Positions 51,074-57,547 of a stretch of DNA of 64,000 nucleotides are shown in pieces; position 1 is the stretch's first letter; each line of letters starts with the position of its first letter. The position numbers and the translations under genes are program-made. The notes under the pieces are model-generated. The model ran no database searches, was not told where the DNA came from, and worked only from the letters and a program-made list of their open reading frames with translations. Location: the NCBI RefSeq assembly GCF_024460775.1, contig NZ_JANFYZ010000001.1, positions 62,001-126,000 on the forward strand. The letters are read 5' to 3'. Source of the stretch: Desulfovibrio desulfuricans (GTDB lineage: Bacteria; Desulfobacterota; Desulfovibrionia; Desulfovibrionales; Desulfovibrionaceae).

Positions 51074-51613
51074 ATGAACATCTCATTTGCATTCAAGAAT
51101 TTTGAAGCCTCCGAACATCTGAAGAAGTATGCCCGTCGCCGCATGGAAAAGCTGGGACGGTTTTTTGGCAAGGCCTCTGGCCTTGAAGTTGCCGTTGTGC
51201 TGACAGTCGACAAGTTCCGTCATCGCTGCGAAGTGACCGTTACGGGCGAAGGCCTGCACATCAATGCCACGGAACAGACCTCGGATATGTACGCCGCCAT
51301 TGACCTTGTGACAGACAAGGTCGAATCGCAGATCAAGCGTCAGGTGGCCCGCGTAAAGGCCCAGCGGCGGCACGCCCGCAATACGGATGTGGACGTGTTT
51401 ACCTACAACCTCGATGCCGAAGCCGACGTGCAGCAGCCCGTTGACGGCACCGACCGCCTCGCCACCAAGCCCCTGCATCTGGATGAAGCGCTCATGCAGC
51501 TTGATTCCATCGGCAGCGAGTTTCTGGTGTTCTTTAATGCAGAAAACAACCGCATCAATGTGGTATATCGCACCAAGGTGAGCGGCTATGCCCTCATTGA
51601 CCCCGTGTTGTAA
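51074..51613 (+). CDS. hpf: Ribosome hibernation promoting factor, long form
   Basis: 179 residues. An N-terminal S30AE domain (1-100) binds 30S; a C-terminal domain (about 120-175) drives ribosome dimer formation, as in long HPF. Segments: EASEHLKKYARRRMEKLGRF, HINATEQTSDMYAAIDLVTD, and KPLHLDEALMQLDSIGSEFL. It is 36 bases after rpoN with an AGGAGGA site. Terminated probably by the hairpin at 51627-51654. Confidence 0.93.
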   Translation: MNISFAFKNFEASEHLKKYARRRMEKLGRFFGKASGLEVAVVLTVDKFRHRCEVTVTGEGLHINATEQTSDMYAAIDLVTDKVESQIKRQVARVKAQRRHARNTDVDVFTYNLDAEADVQQPVDGTDRLATKPLHLDEALMQLDSIGSEFLVFFNAENNRINVVYRTKVSGYALIDPVL

Positions 51614-51626
51614 GCGTTCATAATGA

Positions 51627-51654
51627 GGGGGCGGGCTGGCAACGGCCCGCCCCC
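51627..51654 (+). terminator. GC-rich hairpin after hpf
   Basis: Stem GGGGGCGGGC/GCCCGCCCCC; only a short T run follows (GTTTC), so termination may be partial and rapZ may be read through. Confidence 0.55.
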
Positions 51655-51799
51655 GTTTCAGGCGCACCCCCCTGCCGGTTGCCGCGCAATGGCCTTTACA
51701 CGGGCTTGAGCGCGGCGCGGATTTGGCAACGTCCGTCAGAAGCCTGTGGCGCACAACCCCGGCTGCAAACGGCGATCTGACCCCGAAGAGGCGAATGTC

Positions 51800-52750
51800 A
51801 TGAAGGATTCCGCGCAGATACCCCCCACAGATTCCACCCTTGACGCAAAGCCTGATGCTGACGCGCCCGTTTCCGGCGTGGATGTGCAGGTGTGCATTGT
51901 CACGGGCCTTTCCGGCGCTGGCAAAAGCACGGCGCTCAAGGTTTTTGAAGACATGGGCCACTTTGTGGTCGACGGGCTGCCCGTGAGCCTTGTCATGGAA
52001 ATGGTGGACATGATGTCGCGCCCCTCCATGAGTCACTTCAAGGGCATTGCTCTGGGCATGGATCTGCGCCAGAGCAATTTTGTGGAAGACATCAACGACT
52101 GCCTGAGCATGCTTGCGGGCAAAAACATCCGCCCCATGCTGCTTTTTCTTGAGGCCAACAATCAGGAACTCATTCGCCGCTATGCCTCGACCCGCCGCCC
52201 GCATCCGCTGGAACGCGAGGGCATGGGCCTTGAGGCGGCGCTGCTGGCAGAGCGCAGCAGCCTGCGCCCTCTGCGTGAAATGGCTGATCTGGTCATCGAC
52301 ACCTCGCGTTTTTCCATCCATGACCTGCGGCGCGCCATCCAGAAGCGCTGGAGCGGCAACAAGGGCAAGCTGCGGGCCATCAGGGTCAACGTGATTTCTT
52401 TTGGCTTCAAATACGGTGTACCGCGCGAGGCTGATCTGGTTTTTGACCTGCGTTTTCTGGCAAATCCCTATTTTGTGGACGAGCTGCGCCCCATGAGCGG
52501 CAAGGACAAACCCGTTGCCGACTATGTGTTCAATTCGCCCCACGCCCGCGAATACCGCGACAAGCTGGTTGATCTGCTGTTTTTCATGCTGCCGCTCATG
52601 GAGGCCGAAGGCCGCTACCGCATAACCGTGGCCGTGGGCTGTACCGGCGGCCGCCACCGCTCGGTGGCAATGGCCGAAGAAATTTTACAGGCGCTGCGGC
52701 AGGCTGATTATCCGGCTTTTCTGGAGCATCGGCACCTTGAACTTGGCTAA
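51800..52750 (+). CDS. rapZ: RapZ/YvcJ family nucleotide-binding protein
   Basis: 316 residues. N-terminal P-loop [20 protein letters not shown], Walker B-like region [20 protein letters not shown] with RRPHPLE, and the C-terminal domain [16 protein letters not shown]. In E. coli RapZ steers small RNAs to RNase E to control glmS; in other groups the role differs. The ATG at 51800 has a GAGG site 9 bases upstream; a GTG 54 bases earlier is possible. It lies between hpf and PTS genes, as in many proteobacteria. Confidence 0.9.
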   Translation: MKDSAQIPPTDSTLDAKPDADAPVSGVDVQVCIVTGLSGAGKSTALKVFEDMGHFVVDGLPVSLVMEMVDMMSRPSMSHFKGIALGMDLRQSNFVEDINDCLSMLAGKNIRPMLLFLEANNQELIRRYASTRRPHPLEREGMGLEAALLAERSSLRPLREMADLVIDTSRFSIHDLRRAIQKRWSGNKGKLRAIRVNVISFGFKYGVPREADLVFDLRFLANPYFVDELRPMSGKDKPVADYVFNSPHAREYRDKLVDLLFFMLPLMEAEGRYRITVAVGCTGGRHRSVAMAEEILQALRQADYPAFLEHRHLELG

Positions 52751-52783
52751 AAAAGCTGGCACGTTCTGTTGCGTGAGGTTGTC

Positions 52784-53224
52784 ATGACGGACGAAAACAA
52801 GAAGACTCAGGTTGGAATCATTCTGGTTTCGCATGCCGACTATGGTTCGGCCATGCTGCGCACCGCCGAATTCATACTCGGGCAGCAGAGCGATTGCAGC
52901 TCCATCAGTGTTGACGTGGCGCACGAGGTTTCCGAAACCGTTCGCCGCCTTACAGACGCAACCCAGCGGCTCGACAAGGGCGCGGGCGTCATTATTCTTA
53001 CCGATATGTTTGGCGGCACGCCCACCAATCTTGCGCTTTCGCTGCTGGCAACCCATAAGGTTGAGGTTGTTACCGGCGTGAACCTGCCCATGCTGCTCAA
53101 GGTGTTTACCTCGCGCGACAAGGAGCTTGAAGAAGTGGCCCGCATAGCTGGCGAGGCAGGCGCAAAAGGCATTGTGGTTGCGGGCAGCATGCTGCGCAAC
53201 AAACGTGACAAAGCCGATAGCTAG
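52784..53224 (+). CDS. PTS EIIA, mannose/sorbose family
   Basis: 146 residues. Phospho-histidine segment IILVSHADYGSAML near residue 17, then GAGVIILTDMFGGTPTNLAL and VEVVTGVNLPMLLKV, the EIIA-Man fold. It receives phosphate from HPr and passes it to EIIB. With rapZ and rpoN nearby, a regulatory PTS role is plausible. It is followed at once by EIIB. Confidence 0.92.
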   Translation: MTDENKKTQVGIILVSHADYGSAMLRTAEFILGQQSDCSSISVDVAHEVSETVRRLTDATQRLDKGAGVIILTDMFGGTPTNLALSLLATHKVEVVTGVNLPMLLKVFTSRDKELEEVARIAGEAGAKGIVVAGSMLRNKRDKADS

Positions 53225-53225
53225 T

Positions 53226-53684
53226 ATGTGGTTTCGCGTGGACAATCGCCTGGTTCACGGCCAGGTAATCGAAGCCTGGTTACCCTACACAGGGGCGCGA
53301 CATCTGGTGGTAGCCAACGACGAACTTGCGGACGACATAATGCGGCAGCAGATAATTGAACTGGCAGTGCCGCAGCGCGTGATGACCCATTTCATCAGCG
53401 TAAAGGAACTGGCTGCCACGCTCAATTCCTGCGGCGATGACTGTTTTGTGCTGTTTGCCAATTGTCAGGATGCGCGGCGCGCCTGTGATGCCGGCATCCT
53501 CATGCAGGTGCTGAACATGGGCAACCTGCATTACGCGCCGGACAAGCTACAGGTGCTGCCCCATGTGGCCCTTTCCGCACAGGACAGGGAAGACCTGCAC
53601 GTTATACAGGATCATCTTGTGCAGCTTGATTTTCGCTGCGTTCCCACAGAGACAGTTCGAGGCCCCAATGATCAACTTTTCTGA
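53226..53684 (+). CDS. PTS EIIB, mannose/sorbose family
   Basis: 152 residues. Starts MWFRVDNRLVHGQVIEAWLP, in which the histidine of RLVHGQV is the phosphorylated residue. The C-terminal RGPNDQLF is typical of the family. The ATG is one base after the EIIA stop, and the EIIC start (53668) lies inside this gene by 17 bases. Confidence 0.92.
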   Translation: MWFRVDNRLVHGQVIEAWLPYTGARHLVVANDELADDIMRQQIIELAVPQRVMTHFISVKELAATLNSCGDDCFVLFANCQDARRACDAGILMQVLNMGNLHYAPDKLQVLPHVALSAQDREDLHVIQDHLVQLDFRCVPTETVRGPNDQLF

Positions 53685-54359
53685 TGTATTCGCTGCTGGG
53701 GCTCCCTACGCTTTTTTTTTGCCCTGGCTGGCGCTGCGCGTTCAACCTGCATCGTTGGCCTTGTAGACCGCCCCATCTGTCTGGCCCTGTTCGCTGGCTT
53801 TTTTACCGGCGACTGGTCGCTGGCTCTCCCCCTTGGCATAATCATTGAACTGCTCTGGCTTGACGCGCTGGAACTTGGCAGCGTGGTGCCGCCGTATGGC
53901 AGCCTGAGCTTTCTGCTGGTGTTTCCCCTGTGCAGACAGTTTGGGCTGGATCAGCCCGGTATGGCGCTGTTGCCGCTCATACTTGCAATGATGGCGGCGT
54001 ACACGGCGAGCTGGTGTGAACAGCGCCAGCGCATCAGCCTGAACCCGATGGTGGATGCTGTGGTGGCGTGGGGGAGCGGCAGCGGGGGAGTATCGCCGGG
54101 CCGGGTTATTCTGTGGGCCGGGCTGTGCCGTGTTTTGTGGCAGGCGGCGCTGTATATTGCGTGCTTTGGGCTGATTTATATGCTGCTGGCGGTGCTTTCG
54201 GCGCATCATGCCATACCGGCCCTGCGGGCGGTGACGTGGTCGGCCCTGTATGTGGCGGCCCTGCTTGGGGCGGTGCTGTCGCTGCGCACGCGGCAGGCCT
54301 ACGCCGTGCTTGTGGGCACGCTGGGCGCGCTGGCCCTGCTCATTTGGGGCGGCAACTAG
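53668..54359 (+). pseudogene. PTS EIIC, mannose/sorbose family, frame broken at a T9 run
   Basis: Membrane permease subunit. It begins MINFSDVFAAGAPYAFF with a GAGG site. At 53712-53720 nine T residues occur. In the starting frame a stop follows at 53766; a shift back by one base (equivalent to one more T) restores a long frame. It continues ALAGAARSTCIVGLVDRP and ELLWLDALELGSVVPPYGSL with several hydrophobic segments to 54359. Either it is a pseudogene, a sequencing error, or a slippery-run gene read by transcriptional slippage or -1 frameshifting. No EIID gene is present in the window, so the mannose-type membrane pair is incomplete here. Confidence 0.78.
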
Positions 54360-54400
54360 CGGGGGAGTTTGGCTGTAGGAGCATCTGCGCCATGCCCAGC

Positions 54401-54429
54401 TTGACATGACCCTAAAGAATCACTACAAA
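54401..54429 (+). promoter_or_regulatory. Sigma-70 promoter of tRNA-Arg
   Basis: TTGACA (54401-54406), 17-base spacer, TACAAA (54424-54429). Start near 54436, close to the mature 5' end. Confidence 0.82.
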
Positions 54430-54438
54430 ATCCGGATT

Positions 54439-54515
54439 GCGCTCGTAGCTCAGTTGGATAGAGCGACAACCTCCTAAGTTGTAGGCCACAGGTTCGATTC
54501 CTGTCGGGCGCACCA
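54439..54515 (+). tRNA. tRNA-Arg (anticodon CCU)
   Basis: 77 bases. Acceptor stem GCGCTCG pairs with CGGGCGC (one G-U), discriminator A, encoded CCA. Anticodon stem ACAAC/GTTGT with loop CTCCTAA, CCT at 54473-54475. T-arm ACAGGTTCGATTCCTGT. It borders the AT-rich reverse-transcriptase island; this tRNA is a common integration site, but I found no second copy of its 3' end in the window. Confidence 0.95.
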
Positions 54516-54520
54516 TATTT

Positions 54521-54553
54521 AAGGGCACATGAAGATAACCTTCATGTGCCCTT
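54521..54553 (+). terminator. Hairpin after tRNA-Arg, terminator-like
   Basis: Perfect 14-bp stem AAGGGCACATGAAG with CTTCATGTGCCCTT, 5-base loop. Only a short T run follows, so it may instead be a bidirectional end between the tRNA and the converging SLATT gene. Confidence 0.6.
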
Positions 54554-54599
54554 TGGCATGATTTGACGAAAGGTAATTTTAAAAAAATCAATGAAAAAT

Positions 54600-55157
54600 T
54601 TAATTAACCAAACGGTATGTAATTAAAAAAGATGTTATCGCGCAAAATATGTACGCAAAAGAAGCTGACCAAGCGGAGAGTGTATGCAGTTTTTCATAAA
54701 AACATATATATTTCGATCTGATTATTTGCTTTTCGGCTAGTTTATAGTCTAAATTGCTGTGGTTTTCCGAACAGCTATTAATTACAGTGTTGTATTCTTC
54801 TTGGTATTTTTGTTGATCTTCCGGCGAGAGTCCTGAAATTTTTCGAGTCAACTCCATGAGTTTTAATCCACACTCATGAAAATGGTGTGCGCTTAAGACA
54901 TCCTTGCTCAGTGAATCCGTGTTTGAGATAATAGCAATAAAAACAGAAAAATTTATTGTAGCGCTAGAAATGAGATTCGCAAATTGCGGGTTGGCTTTAG
55001 CCAAGAAAGCGACTGAGGCACTGATTTGAGCAATGGTAATTAGTGTTATTGTAAATATGAGAGATTTTTGTTTTTTTATAAGTCTGTCAGATGCATTAAA
55101 TCTAGCTTTTGCTGTTTTGTATGCTCGGTCTTCTAATGTAGAGCTGCTGCTAGGCAT
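54600..55157 (-). CDS. SLATT-domain membrane protein, predicted defence effector
   Basis: 185 residues from the ATG at 55157; a TTG at 55211 is in frame but lies in a structured leader. The order is an N-terminal helix (LEDRAYKTAKARFNASDRL), TM1 at about 32-54, TM2 at about 61-80, a soluble helical part with HHFHECGLKLMELTRKIS and SENHSNLDYKLAEKQ, and TM3 at about 160-182. This matches the SLATT superfamily of two-helix membrane effectors known from bacterial conflict systems, one family of which is linked to reverse transcriptases. The likely action is membrane damage on infection. GC content is far lower than in the chromosome. It is downstream of the reverse transcriptase on the same strand. 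Confidence 0.78.
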   Translation of the reverse strand: MPSSSSTLEDRAYKTAKARFNASDRLIKKQKSLIFTITLITIAQISASVAFLAKANPQFANLISSATINFSVFIAIISNTDSLSKDVLSAHHFHECGLKLMELTRKISGLSPEDQQKYQEEYNTVINSCSENHSNLDYKLAEKQIIRSKYICFYEKLHTLSAWSASFAYIFCAITSFLITYRLVN

Positions 55158-55162
55158 ATAGA

Positions 55163-55269
55163 AAAGCCTCGATATAAAGGTAAGGAAGTCCTCAGACTCA
55201 ACAAAGCGCAAGCGCTAGAATAGATAGCCCTTAACGGGTTCCACTCATGCTATGAGTAGACGAGGCTTT
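55163..55269 (-). ncRNA. Candidate structured RNA between reverse transcriptase and SLATT genes
   Basis: A 9-bp helix closes the whole segment: AAAGCCTCG (5' on the minus strand, 55261-55269) with CGAGGCTTT (55163-55171). Inside are, in order, hairpins ACTCAT/ATGAGT (55243-55257), CCC/GGG (55228-55238), AGCG-CTTG-CGCT (55205-55216) and AGTC/GACT (55187-55198). The CTTG loop is a known stable tetraloop. The RNA-like architecture, its place in the operon and the reverse transcriptase next to it suggest the RNA cofactor or template of the enzyme. It also covers the SLATT ribosome site. Not tested; short hairpins in AT-rich DNA can arise by chance. Confidence 0.5.
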
Positions 55270-55270
55270 A

Positions 55271-56593
55271 TTATTTGTAGCCATTGCCCCAATCTTTGTC
55301 AATGCTATCAAGTTGTGATTTGACATACTTCTGATATCGCAGAAGGATTGTAGTACCTTTTGCTTTTTCATTTTCATCAAATAGCCCTCTGATTTTGAGT
55401 GCCTTGATCATTTCTGGTATGGTGACAACGTCAAAATTATGTGCATAACTTGCCCATTGTTTTCCTCTAATATGAAAATAAGCTCTGACAATGGACTTTA
55501 TTTTTGGTGATATGTGTAGTAATTTATATCTTTTTAGATTTCTTTTTATTATTGAATCAATTTCATAGAGTTTAGTAATATCATCAATCATTGAATAATA
55601 TATAATCCAACCATAACGTTTATTATTTGAGTATGCTCCAGCAGTGCGCATATTTAAATCTTCTATCAATACGTCAGTGGCAATAATATTCTTCCTTGAA
55701 GTATTAAGTCTATACTCTGAGAAAATTTTTTGTAACTTTTTTATAAATATTTCAGTGTTCTTGTCTTTAACAGAAATGCACTTTGAATTTATTTTGTATC
55801 CTAAAAAATTTACTGTTTCTTCTGTGCTATTTGATTCTGTTTTTTCATCATTGAGTGTTAAAAATTCTGTTTTTACATTACTATTAACAATATCAAGAGT
55901 TTTTTCTTTGTTATCTGTTATTATCAAAATGTCATCAACGTATCTGCAATAGTGTTTGACTTTTGAGGATATGTTCTCGTCAAAGTTTAAAAGGTATATT
56001 TCTGAAAGGATATTAGAAATTGGAAGTCCCTGGGGTAGCCCAATTGTATTTGATTCAGGTCTTAAGTCAAAATAGCTGTCAAAAGGAACTGTTATATTTG
56101 AAATTGCGTGCCTAATTATGTTCAAAATGTTTTCGTCATCAATAAAGCATAATTTTTCTATCAAATTTGCGTGATTAATTGAGGGGTAATAATTTTTAAA
56201 ATCAAGCCTTATAAAAAAATGCTGATTTTCAGGTAATTTTTGTAAGCTTTTTTTGATTTTAAAAATCAAGCTATTTGGCATTTTAGGAGGCAATAAAACA
56301 GAGTAGCTATTTTTTATATAATTAAGCAGTGAATTCAAGACAATTGAATCTCGTATGCATGGAATTGAAATTACACGTGGTTTTTTATCTTTCCCTTTTA
56401 AAATCAATTTTTCTAGATACGGAGAAAATTTGTATGTTCCATTGTGTATTTTTTTACTAATATTTTCAGCGTAGTCTGGATGCAGTTCAAAAAAGCGTTT
56501 GGCTGATAGGCCGTCTATTCCTCGAGTTAAGCTAAGGCGGACTTTATTTTCAAATATATTTTTTAATTCCTCTGGCGAAAAATAGTCCATCAT
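55271..56593 (-). CDS. Reverse transcriptase, predicted anti-phage (UG/DRT class)
   Basis: 440 residues. Palm motifs: RLDFKNYYPS with the first catalytic Asp at about 131 (motif A), GLPQGLPISNILSEIYL from about 185 (motif B), YVDD at 218-221 (motif C), and LNDEKTE then NFLGYKI (motifs D/E). A C-terminal helical region of about 130 residues follows with no integrase, maturase or Cas1 domain. It is not group II intron-like and has no retron msr/msd that I can see. The SLATT gene lies downstream, so this is likely a defence-associated reverse transcriptase. The start is one of two tandem ATGs (56593 or 56590), AGG upstream. Base composition is very AT-rich, suggesting transfer. Confidence 0.88.
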   Translation of the reverse strand: MMDYFSPEELKNIFENKVRLSLTRGIDGLSAKRFFELHPDYAENISKKIHNGTYKFSPYLEKLILKGKDKKPRVISIPCIRDSIVLNSLLNYIKNSYSVLLPPKMPNSLIFKIKKSLQKLPENQHFFIRLDFKNYYPSINHANLIEKLCFIDDENILNIIRHAISNITVPFDSYFDLRPESNTIGLPQGLPISNILSEIYLLNFDENISSKVKHYCRYVDDILIITDNKEKTLDIVNSNVKTEFLTLNDEKTESNSTEETVNFLGYKINSKCISVKDKNTEIFIKKLQKIFSEYRLNTSRKNIIATDVLIEDLNMRTAGAYSNNKRYGWIIYYSMIDDITKLYEIDSIIKRNLKRYKLLHISPKIKSIVRAYFHIRGKQWASYAHNFDVVTIPEMIKALKIRGLFDENEKAKGTTILLRYQKYVKSQLDSIDKDWGNGYK

Positions 56594-56625
56594 TTTACCT
56601 AACTATCTAATATTTTTATAATTAT

Positions 56626-56654
56626 TTTATAGTCTATCATGAACTCTTGTGTAA
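56626..56654 (-). promoter_or_regulatory. Promoter of the RT-SLATT operon
   Basis: TTACAC (56649-56654), 17-base spacer, TATAAA (56626-56631), giving a start near 56619 and a 25-nt leader. An inverted repeat lies just upstream. Confidence 0.6.
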
Positions 56655-56669
56655 TATATGAATATTAAA

Positions 56670-56683
56670 AAGTGATGTCACTT
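56670..56683. promoter_or_regulatory. Palindrome upstream of the RT promoter, candidate operator
   Basis: AAGTGATGTCACTT is a perfect 6-2-6 inverted repeat about 16 bases upstream of the -35 box. It could bind a dimeric regulator; none is encoded in the island. Confidence 0.4.
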
Positions 56684-56730
56684 GGAATGTTTGCCCTTTC
56701 CTACATGATAACCTCAAACGGTTTCCTCTC

Positions 56731-57186
56731 TCACCCCTTCTGCAACCACGCGCAGAGCTTCTGGTAGAGCAGCGACACTGAAACGGGCTTGGCGATAAAG
56801 TCGTTCATGCCAGCCTCGATGCACAGTTCCCGGTCTTCGGCAAAGGCGTTGGCTGTCATGGCGATAATGGGGATTGTGGCCCCCACCGGGAGCAGGCGAA
56901 TCTGCCGGGTGGCCTCCAGTCCGTTGATGTGCGGCATCTGCATATCCATAAGTATCAAGTCATAGGTAGCGGCCTGCACCTGCTCAATGGCCTTGCCGCC
57001 GTCTTCCGCAAGGTCAACGATAAAGCCCACATCTTCCAGCAGGGCTTGTGCGATCTCACGGTTGATGGGCTCGTCTTCCACCAGCAGAATGCGCTTGCTG
57101 CCAAGCTTTTGCCGGATGGTGCGTTCTGCCTCCTCAGCGCTGACTCTTGTCGGTTCGTTGACCGGGGGCGCGTCTTTGCGCAGCAC
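56731..57186 (-). CDS. Truncated receiver-domain protein, duplicated end of the hybrid kinase
   Basis: 151 residues with a GTG start. It is nearly identical to the last 151 residues of the kinase at 60028-62481, with five residue differences that I can see (for example PVGATI against PEGAAI). It holds a full receiver domain: RILLVEDEPINREIAQ, phospho-Asp in LILMDMQMPHING, and AMTANAFAEDREL. The histidine kinase part is absent; similarity stops at about 57195. It may be a stand-alone response regulator or a relic; the ribosome site is weak. Confidence 0.65.
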   Translation of the reverse strand: MLRKDAPPVNEPTRVSAEEAERTIRQKLGSKRILLVEDEPINREIAQALLEDVGFIVDLAEDGGKAIEQVQAATYDLILMDMQMPHINGLEATRQIRLLPVGATIPIIAMTANAFAEDRELCIEAGMNDFIAKPVSVSLLYQKLCAWLQKG

Positions 57187-57195
57187 GGCAGTGAA
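56731..57195. repeat. Direct repeat copy 1 (465 bp), matching 60028-60492
   Basis: Same orientation and same length as the 3' end of the hybrid kinase gene, with scattered base changes. The two copies flank the multicopper oxidase and ZraP-like genes. Confidence 0.9.
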
Positions 57196-57547
57196 GCGAA
57201 AGAGATTTTTTGCTGCGAGTTGTTTGTCTTTTTAGGCTTCGGCTGCGGAACTATATTTTTGTTTTTGGCTTCGGCTGTTATTTTAACGTAGTTTAACAAA
57301 GAACGAAATAGCTTGAGGTGGAACGTTAAAGCATATGTATTTTTGATTTCCTCAGCGTATACTGTGTGTTGTATTGTAAAGGTCTGATTTTTTCACAATA
57401 TGAAGCAAGCAATCTCAGATAGATGTGTATTGAAATCGTCTACATACTTGCCAACACGATATGTCTATACTAATCTTTAGCAAGTTTTTTTGACTCACCA
57501 GCGTTAGCAACTCCAGGCTTAGGGATAACCATTCTGAGAGGTGCCAG
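57196..57547. other. Intergenic region upstream of the multicopper oxidase
   Basis: No gene seen. A short direct repeat GGCTTCGGCTG occurs at 57235-57245 and 57267-57277. It must contain the oxidase promoter; no metal-regulator box was recognised with confidence. Confidence 0.5.

Noticed and set aside
51083..52657. 524-residue open frame antisense to hpf and rapZ
   Set aside because: Antisense to two well-supported genes and no family features.
54439..54515. tRNA-Arg as integration site of a classical genomic island
   Set aside because: No integrase gene and no repeated tRNA 3' end were found up to 64000, so island integration by this route is not supported.
55271..56593. Retron or group II intron interpretation of the reverse transcriptase
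   Set aside because: No maturase or endonuclease domain, no domain V/VI-like RNA and no msr/msd inverted repeat with a2/a1 pairing upstream; the SLATT partner fits a UG/DRT system better.
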